Source of the DNA: Maratus speciosus
Lineage: Eukaryota > Arthropoda > Arachnida > Araneae > Salticidae
Reading direction: 5' to 3'
NCBI GenBank assembly: GCA_963932465.1
Contig: OZ010791.1
Location: forward strand, 150,705,915-150,769,914
Length of the DNA: 64,000 nucleotides
Below are positions 43,129 through 55,429 of this stretch, piece after piece. A program made the position numbers and the translations under genes. The number at the start of each line of letters is the position of its first letter. Position 1 is the first letter of the stretch. Below the pieces are notes generated by a model that saw only the letters and a program-made list of their open reading frames with translations, did no database searches and was not told the origin of the DNA.

Positions 43129-44395
43129 CTTTTGGACAGGGTTGCAAAAAAGCCGGCTAAAATTAAAAAAATCCAGGCCGGTGGTTTCTATTGGTTTTAA
43201 CCGGCTTTTTTTCGCCAAAATTGGCCTTTTTTGGTCGAAATTGGCTTTTATACAGTGTAGCATTTTAATTATAAATGACACATTTTAATGTGTTTTTTAA
43301 TTAGTTTTAATTACATTTAATTGAGGTAGAAATCATTATAACCTAATTTTTTAATAATGAAGACATTAATATTGGAATAAAAGGCCATAGCAATTGCTTT
43401 ATCTGGTTTACACTGACCTTAACACCCTTTTTTAAAAAAAAATTTACTGCTTTATATAATTAAAATGGACAATGGTTGCTTAGTTATACAATTTTATTAA
43501 CTAATTTTAAGGGATATTAATAATTCAAGTTTTATTTTATTTCTCATAAACATTTATTTAAAATCGCACATAAAGTCATTTAATAAAAACATCATTTCTC
43601 TCTATTAAAACAGTATTATGAATAACATATGCATTAATTTATGCATGAATATGCACTATATTAAATAGCAACTAGCTTTTCAAAATTCTAATTCGACAAG
43701 TTTTATTTGGAGATTTTTTTTTTTTTTAAATTTGTTCTCTTTATTTTATGCACTTACATGTACTAAAATTTCCTCAAATGTTATATCCTTCCTAATTTCT
43801 CTTTCAACTATGTTCATTCTACGATTTTAATCTGTCCGTATGGACATATCTGAAATAAGTTACATAACAGCTTAGTAGCACAAAAACTTTACATATATCA
43901 TTTTTATAAGTTATCAGAATATCGATGGCTTATTATTGCTCAAGTATTATATAAGATAATTTCAGTTATTAAATACACATAAGCTTTTTAGTTTTAATCA
44001 ATTTTAAAAGTAAATATCAGTATATGTAATAATGTTTCTATTTTAATGTGTGACATCCTCTTATTCTTTTATAAAATCTTTAAAATGTGTGGTATGTGTA
44101 GAGCTATGATAAAGAATTCCAAACCAATACTTTATAGTCTAATTTAATGTATTCTTCTGAATATTCATAATTTTTTTTTCAGACAATGCCTTCACAGTTA
44201 CATTCTAGCAGTTATAAGGTCTGACCAATTCGACAAAATTTAATAGAAGTTTATATTTTTTTAGTAGAAAATATTTATAAGTGTATTAAAAATAAATTAA
44301 TCAAAATTTTATATGAATTATCTATAAACCACCTTTTTGAAAAATTAAAGCCGGCTTTTTTTAAGTGGTTAAAAGCCAGCAACCCTGCTTTTGGA
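43129..44395. mobile_element. Non-autonomous hAT element, 1,251 bp, with 8-bp target duplications
   Basis: The element (43137-44387) starts CAGGGTTGC and ends GCAACCCTG. The flanks are perfect 8-bp direct repeats CTTTTGGA (43129-43136, 44388-44395). CAGGG ends and an 8-bp duplication are hallmarks of hAT transposons. Subterminal AGCCGGCT/AACCGGCTTTTTT motifs occur near both ends, as expected for transposase-binding sites. The interior is A/T-rich with no transposase frame, so it would depend on an enzyme encoded elsewhere. Confidence 0.9.
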
Positions 44396-46597
44396 TGCAT
44401 GTTTTTCAAATTATAACGCAATTGTAGTTTTGAATTCATGAGAATTTAATGCCCTTCTTCTTATTATTATTAACTAGATGGTACCCGTCAAGATTTGACG
44501 GTAAATAACTTGAATGTTTCATTAGAAAAATTCTTGAATTTTTAATGAATTGCTTTTAAATTAATTATTGAAATTGTGACGAATTTCTATATTGCATAAG
44601 TGATTCCGATTTCTTTAAAGCGATAGAGGGTACAGTCAGCCAAACCTATTCAATGAAGTCCCAGAATTTTAACTTTATAATTTACAACCAATTATGCTTC
44701 TTTTTACCAGAAATTTAACTAAAAATAGTGGGTAGAACATTTATTTTTATTTACTATGGTCTCATTTTTTCGAAAAAATAACAGTATTTATTTTTATTTA
44801 TGTATTATGATTTTTTAACTACATGACCATTAAAAGTTGCCATGAATTTTATTTTTATCAGTCTCATTCTCTAAAAGCCCAAATTTGAAACTTGGTACAT
44901 CATATAATTTTTATTACTTGAATTTTATTTTACATTTTTATACATTTTTTAAATATTAAACAATGAATATCAAGGTAATTTTTTTAATAGTTCTTATATG
45001 AATATCTTTCTTTCTTTTCGTTTTCTTTTTTTAAGGAAAAGAAAAGCAAACTTTTCTTTCTGACACACACACACATATATTCTTGATAATGGTCAGAAGA
45101 TAAAACAAAAATTGTAGATCAGCTCAATTTATTTAATTGATAATTACGTAAAAAAATGTTTAGCTTAAATATTTTAAATATAAAATTATTATTACTACTA
45201 TTATAAATATTGTTCAGCGTTAAATTTTATTTAATTATAAAGCATTCAAATAATAATAATAATAAAATAAAAATCATATAACTTCTCCTCCTAATAAAAT
45301 ATGTCATTATTGAAATAACTTATCGCGAAAAATATTACAGAAATCATATAGCCGGGGATTAAGATTTATGTAAATGGTTTCTTTGCGTCATTGTGTCCAA
45401 ACTACATGAAATGTATGAAAAAGGATAGTTTGACGCAAATAAACCATTTACATAAATCTTACTCACAATTTTGAATAGCGTGACACAAAAGATAAATCAA
45501 TTTATTGAAATAAATACATTTCAATGCATAGTATAGATTCAATGAAAGTGATATATTTAACAGTGAATTGGAAAATTAAAAGTATTGTGTAGATGTAAAA
45601 AAATATTTTAACCAAGTCAAAAATAATTTAAATTGAATTTTAAAACAAACCTTTTAAAGTCACATCAAGGCGTCACTTAAATTTTATATCATATCTTTTA
45701 AAACTCATATTTTGAATTTATGAGAGATGTAAATGATAAAGCAACAGCGAATAAAATTTTATGCAGCTTTTCATGTTGAACATAACTTTTGCACATGCGA
45801 TTATAAATAAAACAAAAATAAAATGATGAAATAAATACAAATATATTTTTTAAGAAATAGCATAACGTCACTCAAAATTTGATATCAGTATTTTTAAGTT
45901 CCATATTTAAAATTCTTAGAGCATAAGATAAAGTGCTGCGTCAGAAACTTTTAACCCGTCAAGGGTTTTTGCATTGATATCATTACTTTTTTGAGGTTAG
46001 TGATAAAATGATTAAAAAAAAGATACTTATGGAATTTAATGCAGATTTAATTTTTACTATTTTATTACAATTTTCCTTATAGCAGTTTGTATATAAAAAC
46101 AACTGGGTAAGTATAATCGCAGATCGCACAGAGGGTTTCATTTGATATTCCTTTAAAAACACTTTATCCTTAAATTAATAAATCCAAAATGTTAATTTAT
46201 AATTATTAAATCCTTACATAGATGGTGTTTCATAGATGGATAGTTACATAGATGGATAGACGTTTTTATCAAACATTTCTCTATAATACTACGCAATTGC
46301 GTCAAAAGATGGCGACACCAGAAGTCTGATATGCTTATTATGTAAACTGTAATCAAACTTCATTGATATTTATAAATAAAACATTTCAACTAAATTATTT
46401 ATTATAAAAGATATTATTACATCACAATAGCTTTTATGCAAGGAAAATAATAATTATAATAATAATAATATTATGGATGTCAGTGATTATATATTGATTG
46501 ACCGTCATAATAATAAAAAATGATATTATAAAAAGAAGAGCTGAAATGAATTATTTTTTTACGTTTCTGATCGTGTGATTTATATTCAAATAATAAT
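44396..46597. other. AT-rich sequence with one short inverted repeat
   Basis: 45359-45465 holds a small palindrome (TAAGATTTATGTAAATGGTT...TTTGCGTCA against TGACGCAAATAAACCATTTA). GGTACCCGTCAAGATTTGAC (44482) resembles GTAGCCCGTCAAAAATGACG (61846) and may mark ends of another dispersed family. Otherwise nothing. Confidence 0.45.
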
Positions 46598-46777
46598 TAC
46601 AGTAAACTCTCTGTAAGGCGTTCTCTGTGTAAGACGGAAATCTGTCTAACTCGGAAAGAATTTCAAGTCCCTACGAATCCATAGACATAGAGTAAAATTT
46701 GTCTAAGGCGGAATATTGTCTATTGCGGAAAATTTTCTTGGTCCCGATCGATTCCGCCTTACACAGAGTTTACTGTA
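46598..46777. mobile_element. MITE, ~180 bp, pogo-like TIRs
   Basis: Termini TACAGTAAACTCTCTGTAAG and ACACAGAGTTTACTGTA are inverted. Internal pairs GACGGAAATCTGTCTAACTC and GTCTAAGGCGGAATATTGTC suggest repeated subterminal motifs. TA at both ends. Confidence 0.8.
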
Positions 46778-46984
46778 TTAATGTATATTTTTTGTAAAGT
46801 GATTGAAATTAAATATATTTATAAAATTTATGGTAATATTTTTATTGTTGAAAAATTGCCAAGAAATAATCATCATCAAATTGGCGTCATTATAATTGTA
46901 ATTTTATTTAACTTAATAGCAATTAAAAAATTACAAAGGAACTGAGAATAATGGTCAACTAACAGACTTTAAAAAACAAACAAA

Positions 46985-47058
46985 CTTCACACGCATCAGC
47001 GAGTATCGAACTGCCTATGTTAAGATCAGTAGACGATGGCCCTCAACCACTCAGCCGT
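46985..47058 (-). mobile_element. Degenerate tRNA-derived SINE fragment
   Basis: The minus strand reads CCCACGGCTGAGTGGTTGAG (A box GGCTGAGTGG) and, 40 bp later, CAGTTCGATAC (B box). No acceptor stem, no tail and no target duplication were seen. Confidence 0.5.
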
Positions 47059-48774
47059 GGGAAGACAAAATTTTCCTCCCCAAAAGTGGTTAAAAAGAAA
47101 GCATGTGTATGAATACAGTGTCATGCATTTTCGGTGAAATTTCCATAGAATGGCGAAGAAATATAGTCCGATTTTTCATGCGCATTATAAAACGAACAAG
47201 AGTCTTGCTGGAAACAAGTAAATTGTTATTTGGTTCATCTGAAACATATTTATTTGATTTTTAAAAAATCTCCCGTGTCATTTTCGAGAGAAAAAAAAAT
47301 CGAATTATTTAACGAACGAGAGTTTTCCCAGAAAAAAGAAAAGTGTTATTCACCTCGCCTTAATCACATTTATATTATGTATCAATTTAAAAATAATCGT
47401 TAGAACCGTTTTCGAGATTTTCAAATTAGGAACTTCCTCGATATTATACCAACGTTTTCACTTTAAAAATGACTATTTAGATCTCAAAATATACTGCACG
47501 TAGAAATGTAAAAATTTCAGTATACGATTAGACTGCAGATATAAGACTGTTCTAGAAAATTCAGAACAATAAGACGTATATCTGCTGAGTTATTAAAAGG
47601 CGGCTTTTCGCATTTTCTTTGATGTCGAGTTAGCTGTATATATGAGTTCCGCCATCTACGAATTCTATGATACGATACGATACGATTTTAACGATACGAT
47701 ACGATACGATTTTAACGATACGATACGATACGATTTTAGGCTTAAGGCTGCGTCACTCGAAATACTACCGTCTTTCATGATAAGCATGAGCATAAGAGAA
47801 TCGTGCGTAATTATAAGAATTATATATTCAGTAAAAATTTAATTTTATCACGAAGCACATACTATTTAGGTTTCAGTTATAAAACATCGTACAACCGCTT
47901 TGGAATTTAAAATTTACTTTAGAATTTGAAAAAATTAAGTTTTGAAAAAAAATAATTGATCAGTATTTAAATACCATAGTTCCAAACAAGTTAATAATAA
48001 TAATAGTAAAAACAATAATACTAAGGGGAATAAAAGAAGTACTAATTAGCGTTCATAGGAATATTTCAGCAGCAAGAATATCCTTCTATTTAGAATGGTT
48101 GTTCTTTTCCCCCCCCGAACACCTTTCTTTCAAATTAATACAGAGAATAATTTTAAGGTGAAAATTATTTCTCGAATATTAATTGAAATACGAAATATCT
48201 GAATATAAATGTTAATATTTCATTTGTTTGAGATTCTTGAAGAATCTTAGAATGAAACAACCAAAGGCACAGTCAACGAGAAATTAGTTTAAACCTGGCG
48301 AAAATATTTGTTTCCATCATAATTATCCTATGTCAAATATTTAAAAATATATATTTCTAAACGAAAAATAATATGTTTCGGCGAAGGGGGGGGGGGGGGA
48401 GCATTATTAGGTAACAAGTGTTATTTTTTCATAAAATTTTCTCTCCTAAAGTAGTTTAAAAAAATTCTCCAATGTTTAGATTTTTTGTGTAAATATACAT
48501 TTATATATGGATTTTTTTATCATCATGCTTTTATTTATTTCCTTTTTTTTTACAATTTGTGCGTTTTAAAATTAACGGATATACATGTTTATATTGTCTA
48601 TTTTTCTGTGCTTTAATAATTATTAACAAAAATTTTTATTATATACATATATAAAATATATGTGTATAACATTTTTGCGAATTTAAGAAAAAACATTATT
48701 GATAGCCTAAATTATCGATAAAGCGCCCAATTTAGCGAATTAACGCCAACAGAAAAGCGTCTTTCTAACAAAAA
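47059..48774. other. AT-rich sequence with a short GATAC tandem array
   Basis: 47668-47738 holds three 24-bp units of GATACGATACGATACGATTT TAAC type. A 14-G run lies at 48386. No genes recognised. Confidence 0.5.
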
Positions 48775-49046
48775 AAGTTCTCACTTCGTGCCCATAAATA
48801 TAAGTGACGGGGTTTAGAATGATATCCGTTCCCCATGACGCCGAGCGCAGTTTCATACAGGGGGAGGCAAAGAAGGGTCGGCATAGGCGCAGTTAGCCGG
48901 TCTCCGACATTATAGATTTCCGGGGAGGATTGCACTTTTTGACCATTGAAAACACAAAATCTCAAATCTTCCGGTGGAATATTTATTAATCCTGGGGGGG
49001 GGGGGGGGGGTATGTCCCACCCGTGCCACCCCCTGAATTCAACACT
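48775..49046 (-). repeat. GTGTTGAATTCA-type dispersed repeat, copy 2
   Basis: The minus strand begins AGTGTTGAATTCAGGGGGTG, then a C run, CCACCGGAAGATTTGAGATT, CAATGGTCAAAAAGTGCAAT and CCTCCCCGGAAATCT. Each has a counterpart in 51772-51993. The 95-codon frame covers it but has no recognised domain; it may be repeat-derived. Confidence 0.55.
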
Positions 49047-49051
49047 GATCA

Positions 49052-49441
49052 TAAGGGTGTACTCAAATCCAATCCAAACTGCTTATTTTCTGATTCATTT
49101 TTAAATTCTTTTTTCTTCTGAAACGAATCAAATTGGCAGATTCTCCCATTCAAAAACTAAATAATGTGCCGTGCTTGTCGATTTTTTGATAAAGGCAGAA
49201 TAAATTGCAAAAAAACGCTGTCAAAGTGGGCGTTTTCAACCAAATTTCGCGAAGCCAGAGAGCTGGGAACGAAAAAAAGGGTCAGACTTGGAAAATATCA
49301 AATTCTAATTAATTGAGCGAAAAATGAAAACACGCGGTCTCTTATATCTCTTCAAAAATCACGTCAGCAAGTTTCATGTTTTTTTGCTTTTAAGAATGAG
49401 TCAGAAAATGTGTCAGAAAATTTCGAGCTGTTGAGGGTGGA
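49052..49441. mobile_element. TTAA-family MITE, copy 3
   Basis: AAGGGTGTACTCAAATCC at the left and GAGGGTGG at the right. The interior AACTGCTTATTTTCTGATTC and TGTCAAAGTGGGCGTTTTCA match 17000-17413 closely. The right TTAA is lost. Confidence 0.65.
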
Positions 49442-49626
49442 AACATATATTTATGCTACCTAAATTCAAATTCTACAACCTACAGTAATTTTTAGAAATA
49501 TAGAAGGTAAGAAAATATAGAAAATACATTAAGAAAATATAATATAATGCTGAACTATATATAAATAGAAAACTCAGCAATCCAATCTTCTTGCCATACG
49601 AAAATCAACCCGTCCAGTTACGTGTC

Positions 49627-49775
49627 GCGATGTTTCATCTGATTTCTAAGATTGATTCCGCTCATATATTAAGACGTTCGCTGCCATCTAGCTGCTAACA
49701 AGCAGCAAAGATAAAAAGATAATCACCGACGACCGGTTGGTATAAAAAAAAAAAGAAGATAGATTTCGACTCTTT
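49627..49775. repeat. Interspersed repeat, copy 2 (related to 28470-28812)
   Basis: CATCTGATTTCTAAGATTGA, GCTGCTAACAAGCAGCAA and GACGACCGGTTGG match the first unit at 28478-28640 in the same orientation. Confidence 0.6.
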
Positions 49776-50655
49776 CCGCAGGCGCAATGTAAGTCAAGGA
49801 CGTAAACAGAAAAAGTGAATTTGACTACGGATTAACTTTCTGGCATTACTTTTATTGCTTTTCGGTGAAAATGATCTTTTTTTCGCACGAACTCGAGAAT
49901 GAAATGTCTTACTCGGTTTTGGTGAAGTCATGCAGGTGGAAGTAGTACTTTTTTTCTTCTGCCGGTTGAATTTTGTCATTGAAGTGCGAGAAATCAAATA
50001 TGAAAGTTTTTCTAGATAAGTGAAGGAAAGGTAGGCTAGTATAAAAATATGAGAACGTTTCTTGCTCAAGAACACTAATTTTTATATAGAAACAATCACA
50101 ATATCAAAAATTTATTCATTTTTTCATGTTTCCCTTTCAAGAAACAAAATAGCAACATTAAAATGAAGTTAAGAGGACAATAAATGGAAAAGTAGAAAAG
50201 TGCAGGTCGTGAACATCTGGTAAATATAACTGCTGAACTAATTTGAAATCGGATAGCGGTTTAAGTTTTTCTATAACTTTTTGACATCCTGGGTTATAAT
50301 CGATTTGTCTCCGATGATGATCTTTCAATTAAGTGTCCCGATAAATTGCTCAAAATGGCAACTTTGATGCCATTTTCTAAAAGATCATTTGTCTTTATAG
50401 GTATATCGAAAACTTAATTAAATTACTTTGTCTCCAATTAAGAAACTTGAAAGTTCATTTGAGAATAAAAATCACTTTGTGAATATGTCAGAAATTTTCG
50501 AGTTTTGATTTGAGTGCCGCGTAAAGCAATTTTCACTTTTTAAAGAAACTTGCATCACTATTGTTAAAAAAACTATTTTAAGAACGAACACATTAATAAA
50601 ATATTTAAAAAATATATATATATTGTATTTTAAGGGTAGATAACTTAATGATGTA

Positions 50656-51108
50656 CCGGGTATCCCAAAAATGACTGATGGATTTTAAAATTCAATAACT
50701 TCCAAACGGTGACAGATATTTAACAATTTCTCGCACGAGGGTTATGCATGATGCCAGGAGTTTTTGTACTGTGATTCTTGATTTTAGTTCGAATTTCAAA
50801 CAATAGATGGCGCTGAGAGCAATAGGCGCTCAATCCAGACTCGATTTTTGATACTTCGGGATCCATTCAATACATTTTATTCTCCTTTTTCCGCATGGAA
50901 GAAGAGAGAGACCGAAAAATCGAGCCTGGATTTAGCGGTTATTGCTTTCAGCGCCATCTATCGATGCTATTTGTAACTAAAACTGAGAATCGCAGCATAA
51001 AAACTCCTGACATATTACATAACACTCCTGCAAGAATTTTTTTAATATCTGTCACCGTTTGCAAGTTATGGAATTTTAAAATCCTTCAGTCATTTTTGGG
51101 ACACCCTG
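50656..51108. mobile_element. Mariner/Tc1-like MITE, 453 bp
   Basis: Ends CCGGGTATCCCAAAAATGAC and TCATTTTTGGGACACCCTG begin ~37-bp inverted repeats (through GGATTTTAAAATTC). Inner arms (ATAGATGGCGCTGA and CAGCGCCATCTAT) pair as well. TA lies at both ends (50654-50655, 51109-51110), and the unfilled copy at 52226 has one TA. The 78-codon frame inside has no transposase motif. Confidence 0.8.
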
Positions 51109-51771
51109 TATATTTGCCGAAATATACTTAAAATTTTAACTTTATTTTGGGTAGAAACTATGGAGTTTCAATTTTGGGGAAATATGGTGACTTCATTTCT
51201 TCCTTTTCTTATGGCAAAATATTGTGAATTTCTAAATCATTTAGAAATCACTTACAAGTTAGGGAAAGGATTATCAGTTATCAAAAAGCAGTGGTGTATT
51301 TTTACTTAGAAAGCTATAAATGCTATGAAAGATAAGGATGTAAATGGAAAAAGCTAATTTGACTAATACGGATTAACTTTCTGTTATTACTTTTACTGCT
51401 TTTCGGCGAAAACGATCTTTTTTTCGCACGAACACAAGAATGAAATGGCTTACTCGGTTTTGGTGAAGTCATGCAGATTGAAGTAGTTCTTTTTTTTTTT
51501 CTTCTGCTAGTTGAATTTTGTCATTGAAGTAAGAGAAATCAAATAAGAAAGTTTTTCTAGATAAATGAAGGAAAGGTACGTTAGTATAAAAATATTGGGA
51601 AAGTTTCTTGCTCAAGAACGCTAATTTTTATGTAGAAATGCGCGAAATTTGCGAATATAACTACAGAACTAATTTGGAATTGAATAGCAGTTTACGTTTT
51701 TCTGTAACTTCATGATATCCTGGGTTAAAATTGATTTTTACCCGAAGACGATCTTTCCTTGAATTTTAAGC

Positions 51772-51993
51772 GTCCAGTGTTGAATTCAAGAGGTGGCTGA
51801 GGGGGGCATTCCCCCCCCCCCGGAATGTTAAAATTTCTTCCCCGGAAGGTTTGAGACTTTATGCTTTTTAATGGACAAATGTGCAATTTCCCCCTTCCCC
51901 CCGGAACTCTGAAATCACCCCCCGCCCCCTTCGGAGTCGTAGAAATCCCTCCCGGAAAAAAATTCCGGAATTGGATACTATTAGTGTTGAACC
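51772..51993 (+). repeat. GTGTTGAATTCA-type dispersed repeat, copy 3
   Basis: Lies within copy 2 of the triplication and is absent from copy 1. It shares GTGTTGAATTCA, GGCATTCCCCCC, GAAGGTTTGAGACTTTATG and AATGGACAAATGTGCAATTT with 48775-49046. GTGTTGAA recurs at the right boundary (51986-51993) and may be part of the target duplication. Confidence 0.55.
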
Positions 51994-52844
51994 ACCCAAT
52001 AAGCTGCTCAAAATGGCAACTTTGACGCCATTTTCTAAAATATCCTTTGTCTTTAAGAAACTTGAAAGTCCATTTGAGAATATAAATGACTTTGTGGAAC
52101 ATGTCAGAAAATTCCGAGTTTTGATTTGAGTGTCTCATTAAGCAATTTTCACTTTTTAAAGAAACTTGTATCAATAATATTTAAAAAACCGATACTGAAC
52201 ATAATATCGTATAGATAAATAATGAGGTATATTTAGCAAAGTATGCTAAAGAATTTAACTTTATTTGGAACTGAAACTGGAGTTTCGATTTTGGTGAAAT
52301 ATGTGACTTAATTTCTTCCTTTTCTTTTTCTTTCGGGAAAATATTGTACTGGATTTCTAATTCATTAATTCAAAATTTAAAATAAATAATAATGAGAAAC
52401 GCATTCACAATTTAGAGAAAGAATTATCAGTTATCAAAAAGCAGTGTGTATTTTTACTTAGAAAGCAATGTAAACGCAGTGAAAGCTAAGGATGTAAATG
52501 GAAACAGTCAATTTGACTATGGATTAACTTTCTGGCATTACTTTTATTTTGCTTTTCGGTGAAAGAGATCTTTTTTTCACACGAACACGATAATGAAATA
52601 TCTTACTCGGTTTTGGTGAATTCATGCAAGTGGAAGTAGTAGTTTTATTGTTTCTTCTGCTAGTTGAATTTTGTCATTGGCGTGAGAGAAATCAAATAGG
52701 AAAGTTTTTCTAGATAAATTAAGGAATAGAACATTAGTATAAAAATATTAGGAAAGTTTCTTTTTCAAGAATGCAAATTTTTACATGAAAATGCTCGAAA
52801 TTTGTTGATATTACTGTTGAAGTATTGGAAGCTAATAGCGGTTT

Positions 52845-53716
52845 ACGTTTGTCAGGTTCTGAGAAACATCTGCTATTAGAACTGGGGTTCTATATTATTT
52901 TTGTCTTGATATATGATATACTGTATGGCCTGTGTACTGGAATTTCAAAATAACATCCTTTCCCTGTCTAAAACTGGATCTAAGCCGGGGAAAATGTACA
53001 GGTGGAATGAAGGGGGAAAAAGATAGTTGGACAGGGGTTTGCCCAAACTTTTGAGATGTCTGTGGAAGATGGGGAGACAAAAGTATTCCACGAACGAAGA
53101 ATAGAGCTTGGAATGCGAGCCAGGTAGAAAACCCTGAGGGGTTACGTTGAGAAGTAGCAAGGGGTTGCTGGAAGGCAGTTTCTTCTGCTGAGAGAGAAGA
53201 GTTGAAAGTTGGCGTGCAAGGCACAAGGTGAGTTGCTGTGTGTAGCTCTTAGATAGAGCGTAGGGTTCAGTTGGAGCCGAGAGCGCCAAGCGCAGGGTAG
53301 TCACTGTGTATAGCTCTTAGAGATAGAGCGTAGGATTGAGTGAGGCTCGGAGAGCTTAGGCTTAGAGCACATATGTGTTGGGAGATCAAGATTGATCTCC
53401 GGAAAGCTAATTTAACGTGTGTAGAGTGAGAGTGATTTAACGTAGTTTAATAGTACACAGCCAGCATTTACTGTATGCAATTTAATGTTGAACCGGATCA
53501 TCTATATCCGAGTTTGTAAGTGTAAATAGTGTTTGTTGTTGTGTAAATAGTGTGTAAATAAACTGTTAATTTAGTTAATTGAAAGCGTTGGTTTTCATTT
53601 AAACAATCCTCTCAGTGCGTGACCGATATCACGTAATCATATCAGTGGTGGCAGCATATAAATAGCACGGAATTTCTTCAAAGTTGTGCGGACTAAGAGG
53701 AAACTCCGACAACGTT
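52845..53716 (+). mobile_element. Solo LTR (862 bp) with 5-bp target duplication
   Basis: The element 52850-53711 starts TGTCAGG and ends CCGACA, and is flanked by ACGTT on both sides (52845-52849, 53712-53716). The other copies of the surrounding repeat (TAGCAGTTTACGTTTTTCTG at 51687) show the site unfilled. TG...CA ends and a 5-bp duplication fit an LTR left by recombination. An AATAAA lies at 53557-53562. Two ~67-bp tandem units (TAGCTCTTAGA.ATAGAGCGTAG) lie at 53241 and 53308. TGGTGGCAGC at 53646 resembles a primer-binding site, so the alternative is an LTR ending near 53644 plus leader. Minus-strand frames of 109-119 codons here are not supported as genes. Confidence 0.7.
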
Positions 53717-53830
53717 CTTCTATAAATTTGCGACATTTTAAGTTATAATCGATTTTCTCCCCGATGGCGATCTTAAATAAAATCTGGCAATAATCTTCAA
53801 TTTAATTTACATTTTTTTCTTTGTTTATTT

Positions 53831-54640
53831 CACTTCTACAGTGCGTTTTCCATACTACCAATAATAATACTTAGGGGAATGGCATTATTTATCACTATTC
53901 CTGGTGATATCGTGGAAATGTGCATAATTTTCTCCCCTCCACGATGTCACAACAAATCTCCCCATGATATTCGCATCAGCGTCCTTTCCCATCCCGTGCC
54001 ACACTTAACTAAACTAACACGGCCCGGACTGGCGCAATCAACCACCATCGCATTTCGCAATCACGGCACGGCTGTGGGCTGACAAACAGAGATTACATCT
54101 GACGGAATATGGATTTGCATATTACTCGGGGACGAAGTTAGTCAGCCGTAGACGAGAAAAAAGTGACAAAGGACATTTACAACTCTGTAATAATGAGAAG
54201 AGGGTCTTTAGGATTAGATTTTCTTTTTTTATTATCATATTTTAGTGCTGGAAAGAAAATAAAAAATAATTTCATAGATAGAAAAAATACTTTATATTTT
54301 GAACTTCTATAATCTAATGCGTCATTCTCCTAGAGATGCACAAAACGATGTGTCTCAGAATATTTATTAAAAAGGTAATTGCAATTGAAAAAAAAAAAAT
54401 CATTTTGACGGAAATGTGATGTACTATAACTGAACAAATACGTAAATAATTAAATAATTAAAAAATATATGATTTTTCATATAAATATTAGCGCTTCCCC
54501 TCAAGAAAAGTGACACATTTCGGCAAAAGTAAATTTCACAGGAGAGGCAAAAGAAAATTTGTATGATTTTACTGCAACATGAAATTATAGAACTTAGCTC
54601 TGCTTGCAGCAGTAAAAACGTGCATAAAAGTGTAAAATCC
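53831..54640. other. Intergenic sequence, nothing recognised
   Basis: A GC-richer patch at 53920-54150 has no recognised domain; the rest is AT-rich. Confidence 0.4.
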
Positions 54641-55108
54641 TTAAGGCTGTTTGTTCTCAAATCCAAAAGGACGACTTTATGACATAAGTTTTAATTTTTT
54701 TTGTTTTTGTTTTTGTTTTTGTTTTCGGAAATGCATAAACTAGCAGCTGTTGTTATTCAGAAAGTGTGTATTTGAACAGTTTTTTCAGTTTTTTTTTTTT
54801 TTTTTTTGCAAACGCAATAGATCTTTCATAAAATAATGTCAAAGTGGGCGTTTTGAACTGAATTTTTGCTCGGAAGAAGAATAACCATTCAAGGGTGGGT
54901 GAAAAACGTGTTTGTCACGTCATCAAAATCACTTATAACTAACTCAATAGGTAATTTATTTATCAAAAATGAAAAAAACAATTTGATTCCAAATCGCTTC
55001 CATAGTCAAGCCTTCCAATTTCTTCCTATCTTTCCGTTAAAAAAATGAATTTTCAAATGTGTCAAAACGTTTTGCGTTTGTTGAGCAGAGCAGTTGAGAA
55101 CAGCCGTA
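54641..55108. mobile_element. TTAA-family MITE, copy 4
   Basis: Left end TTAAGGCTGTTTGTTCTCAA, right end TTGAGAACAGCC. The interior matches 25791-26215 (AACGTGTTTGTCACG, CGTTAAAAAAATGAATTT, GTCAAAACGTTTTGCG). The right TTAA is changed to GTAG. Confidence 0.7.
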
Positions 55109-55429
55109 GGTGAGGTTTGGAGAGTTGAGTCATTTTACCTCCCCACACAATCGACACACCTTCTGTGGGTCACGAATGGACATAACGTAATAAAGCGATT
55201 TTCCAGATAACTATACACTTATGAAACTTTTTTCTGTAGCAAGGCGCACCTATTAGTGGAATAAAACGCAAAATGAATTTTTGCGAGATGTGTCACTTTT
55301 CTCGTGGGTGAGAGATGCTCAAAGAGATTCAAACTACAAAGCCTAGTTTGTATCCCTTACTAGATCTGTAAAGTTGGCTTCAAGCTTTTTTCATGATCCA
55401 TTATTTATTTTTAATTATTTTGTAAAGTT

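Larger units (their letters stand above)
49785..53830. repeat. Local triplication of a ~1-kb sequence, copies differently interrupted
   Basis: Copies start near 49785, 51336 and 52498. Shared blocks are TGGATTAACTTTCTGGCATT, TTTTTTTCGCACGAAC, CTTACTCGGTTTTGGTGAA, AAAGTTTTTCTAGATAA, TCAAAATGGCAACTTTGA and TTATCAGTTATCAAAAAGCA. Copy 1 carries the MITE 50656-51108, copy 2 the repeat 51772-51993, copy 3 the LTR 52850-53711. There is no convincing reading frame in the shared sequence. Confidence 0.7.

Noticed and set aside
44475..44512. Helitron terminus (CTAG with a small hairpin CCGTCAAGATTTGACGG)
   Set aside because: A similar motif occurs at 61837-61865, but I found no paired end, no AT insertion site and no Rep/helicase, so the evidence is too thin.
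48765..49052. 95-codon minus-strand protein
   Set aside because: It coincides with the GTGTTGAATTCA dispersed repeat, whose other copies do not keep the frame.
52895..53304. 109- and 119-codon minus-strand frames
   Set aside because: They overlap in different frames inside the solo LTR and include its tandem units; no domain recognised.
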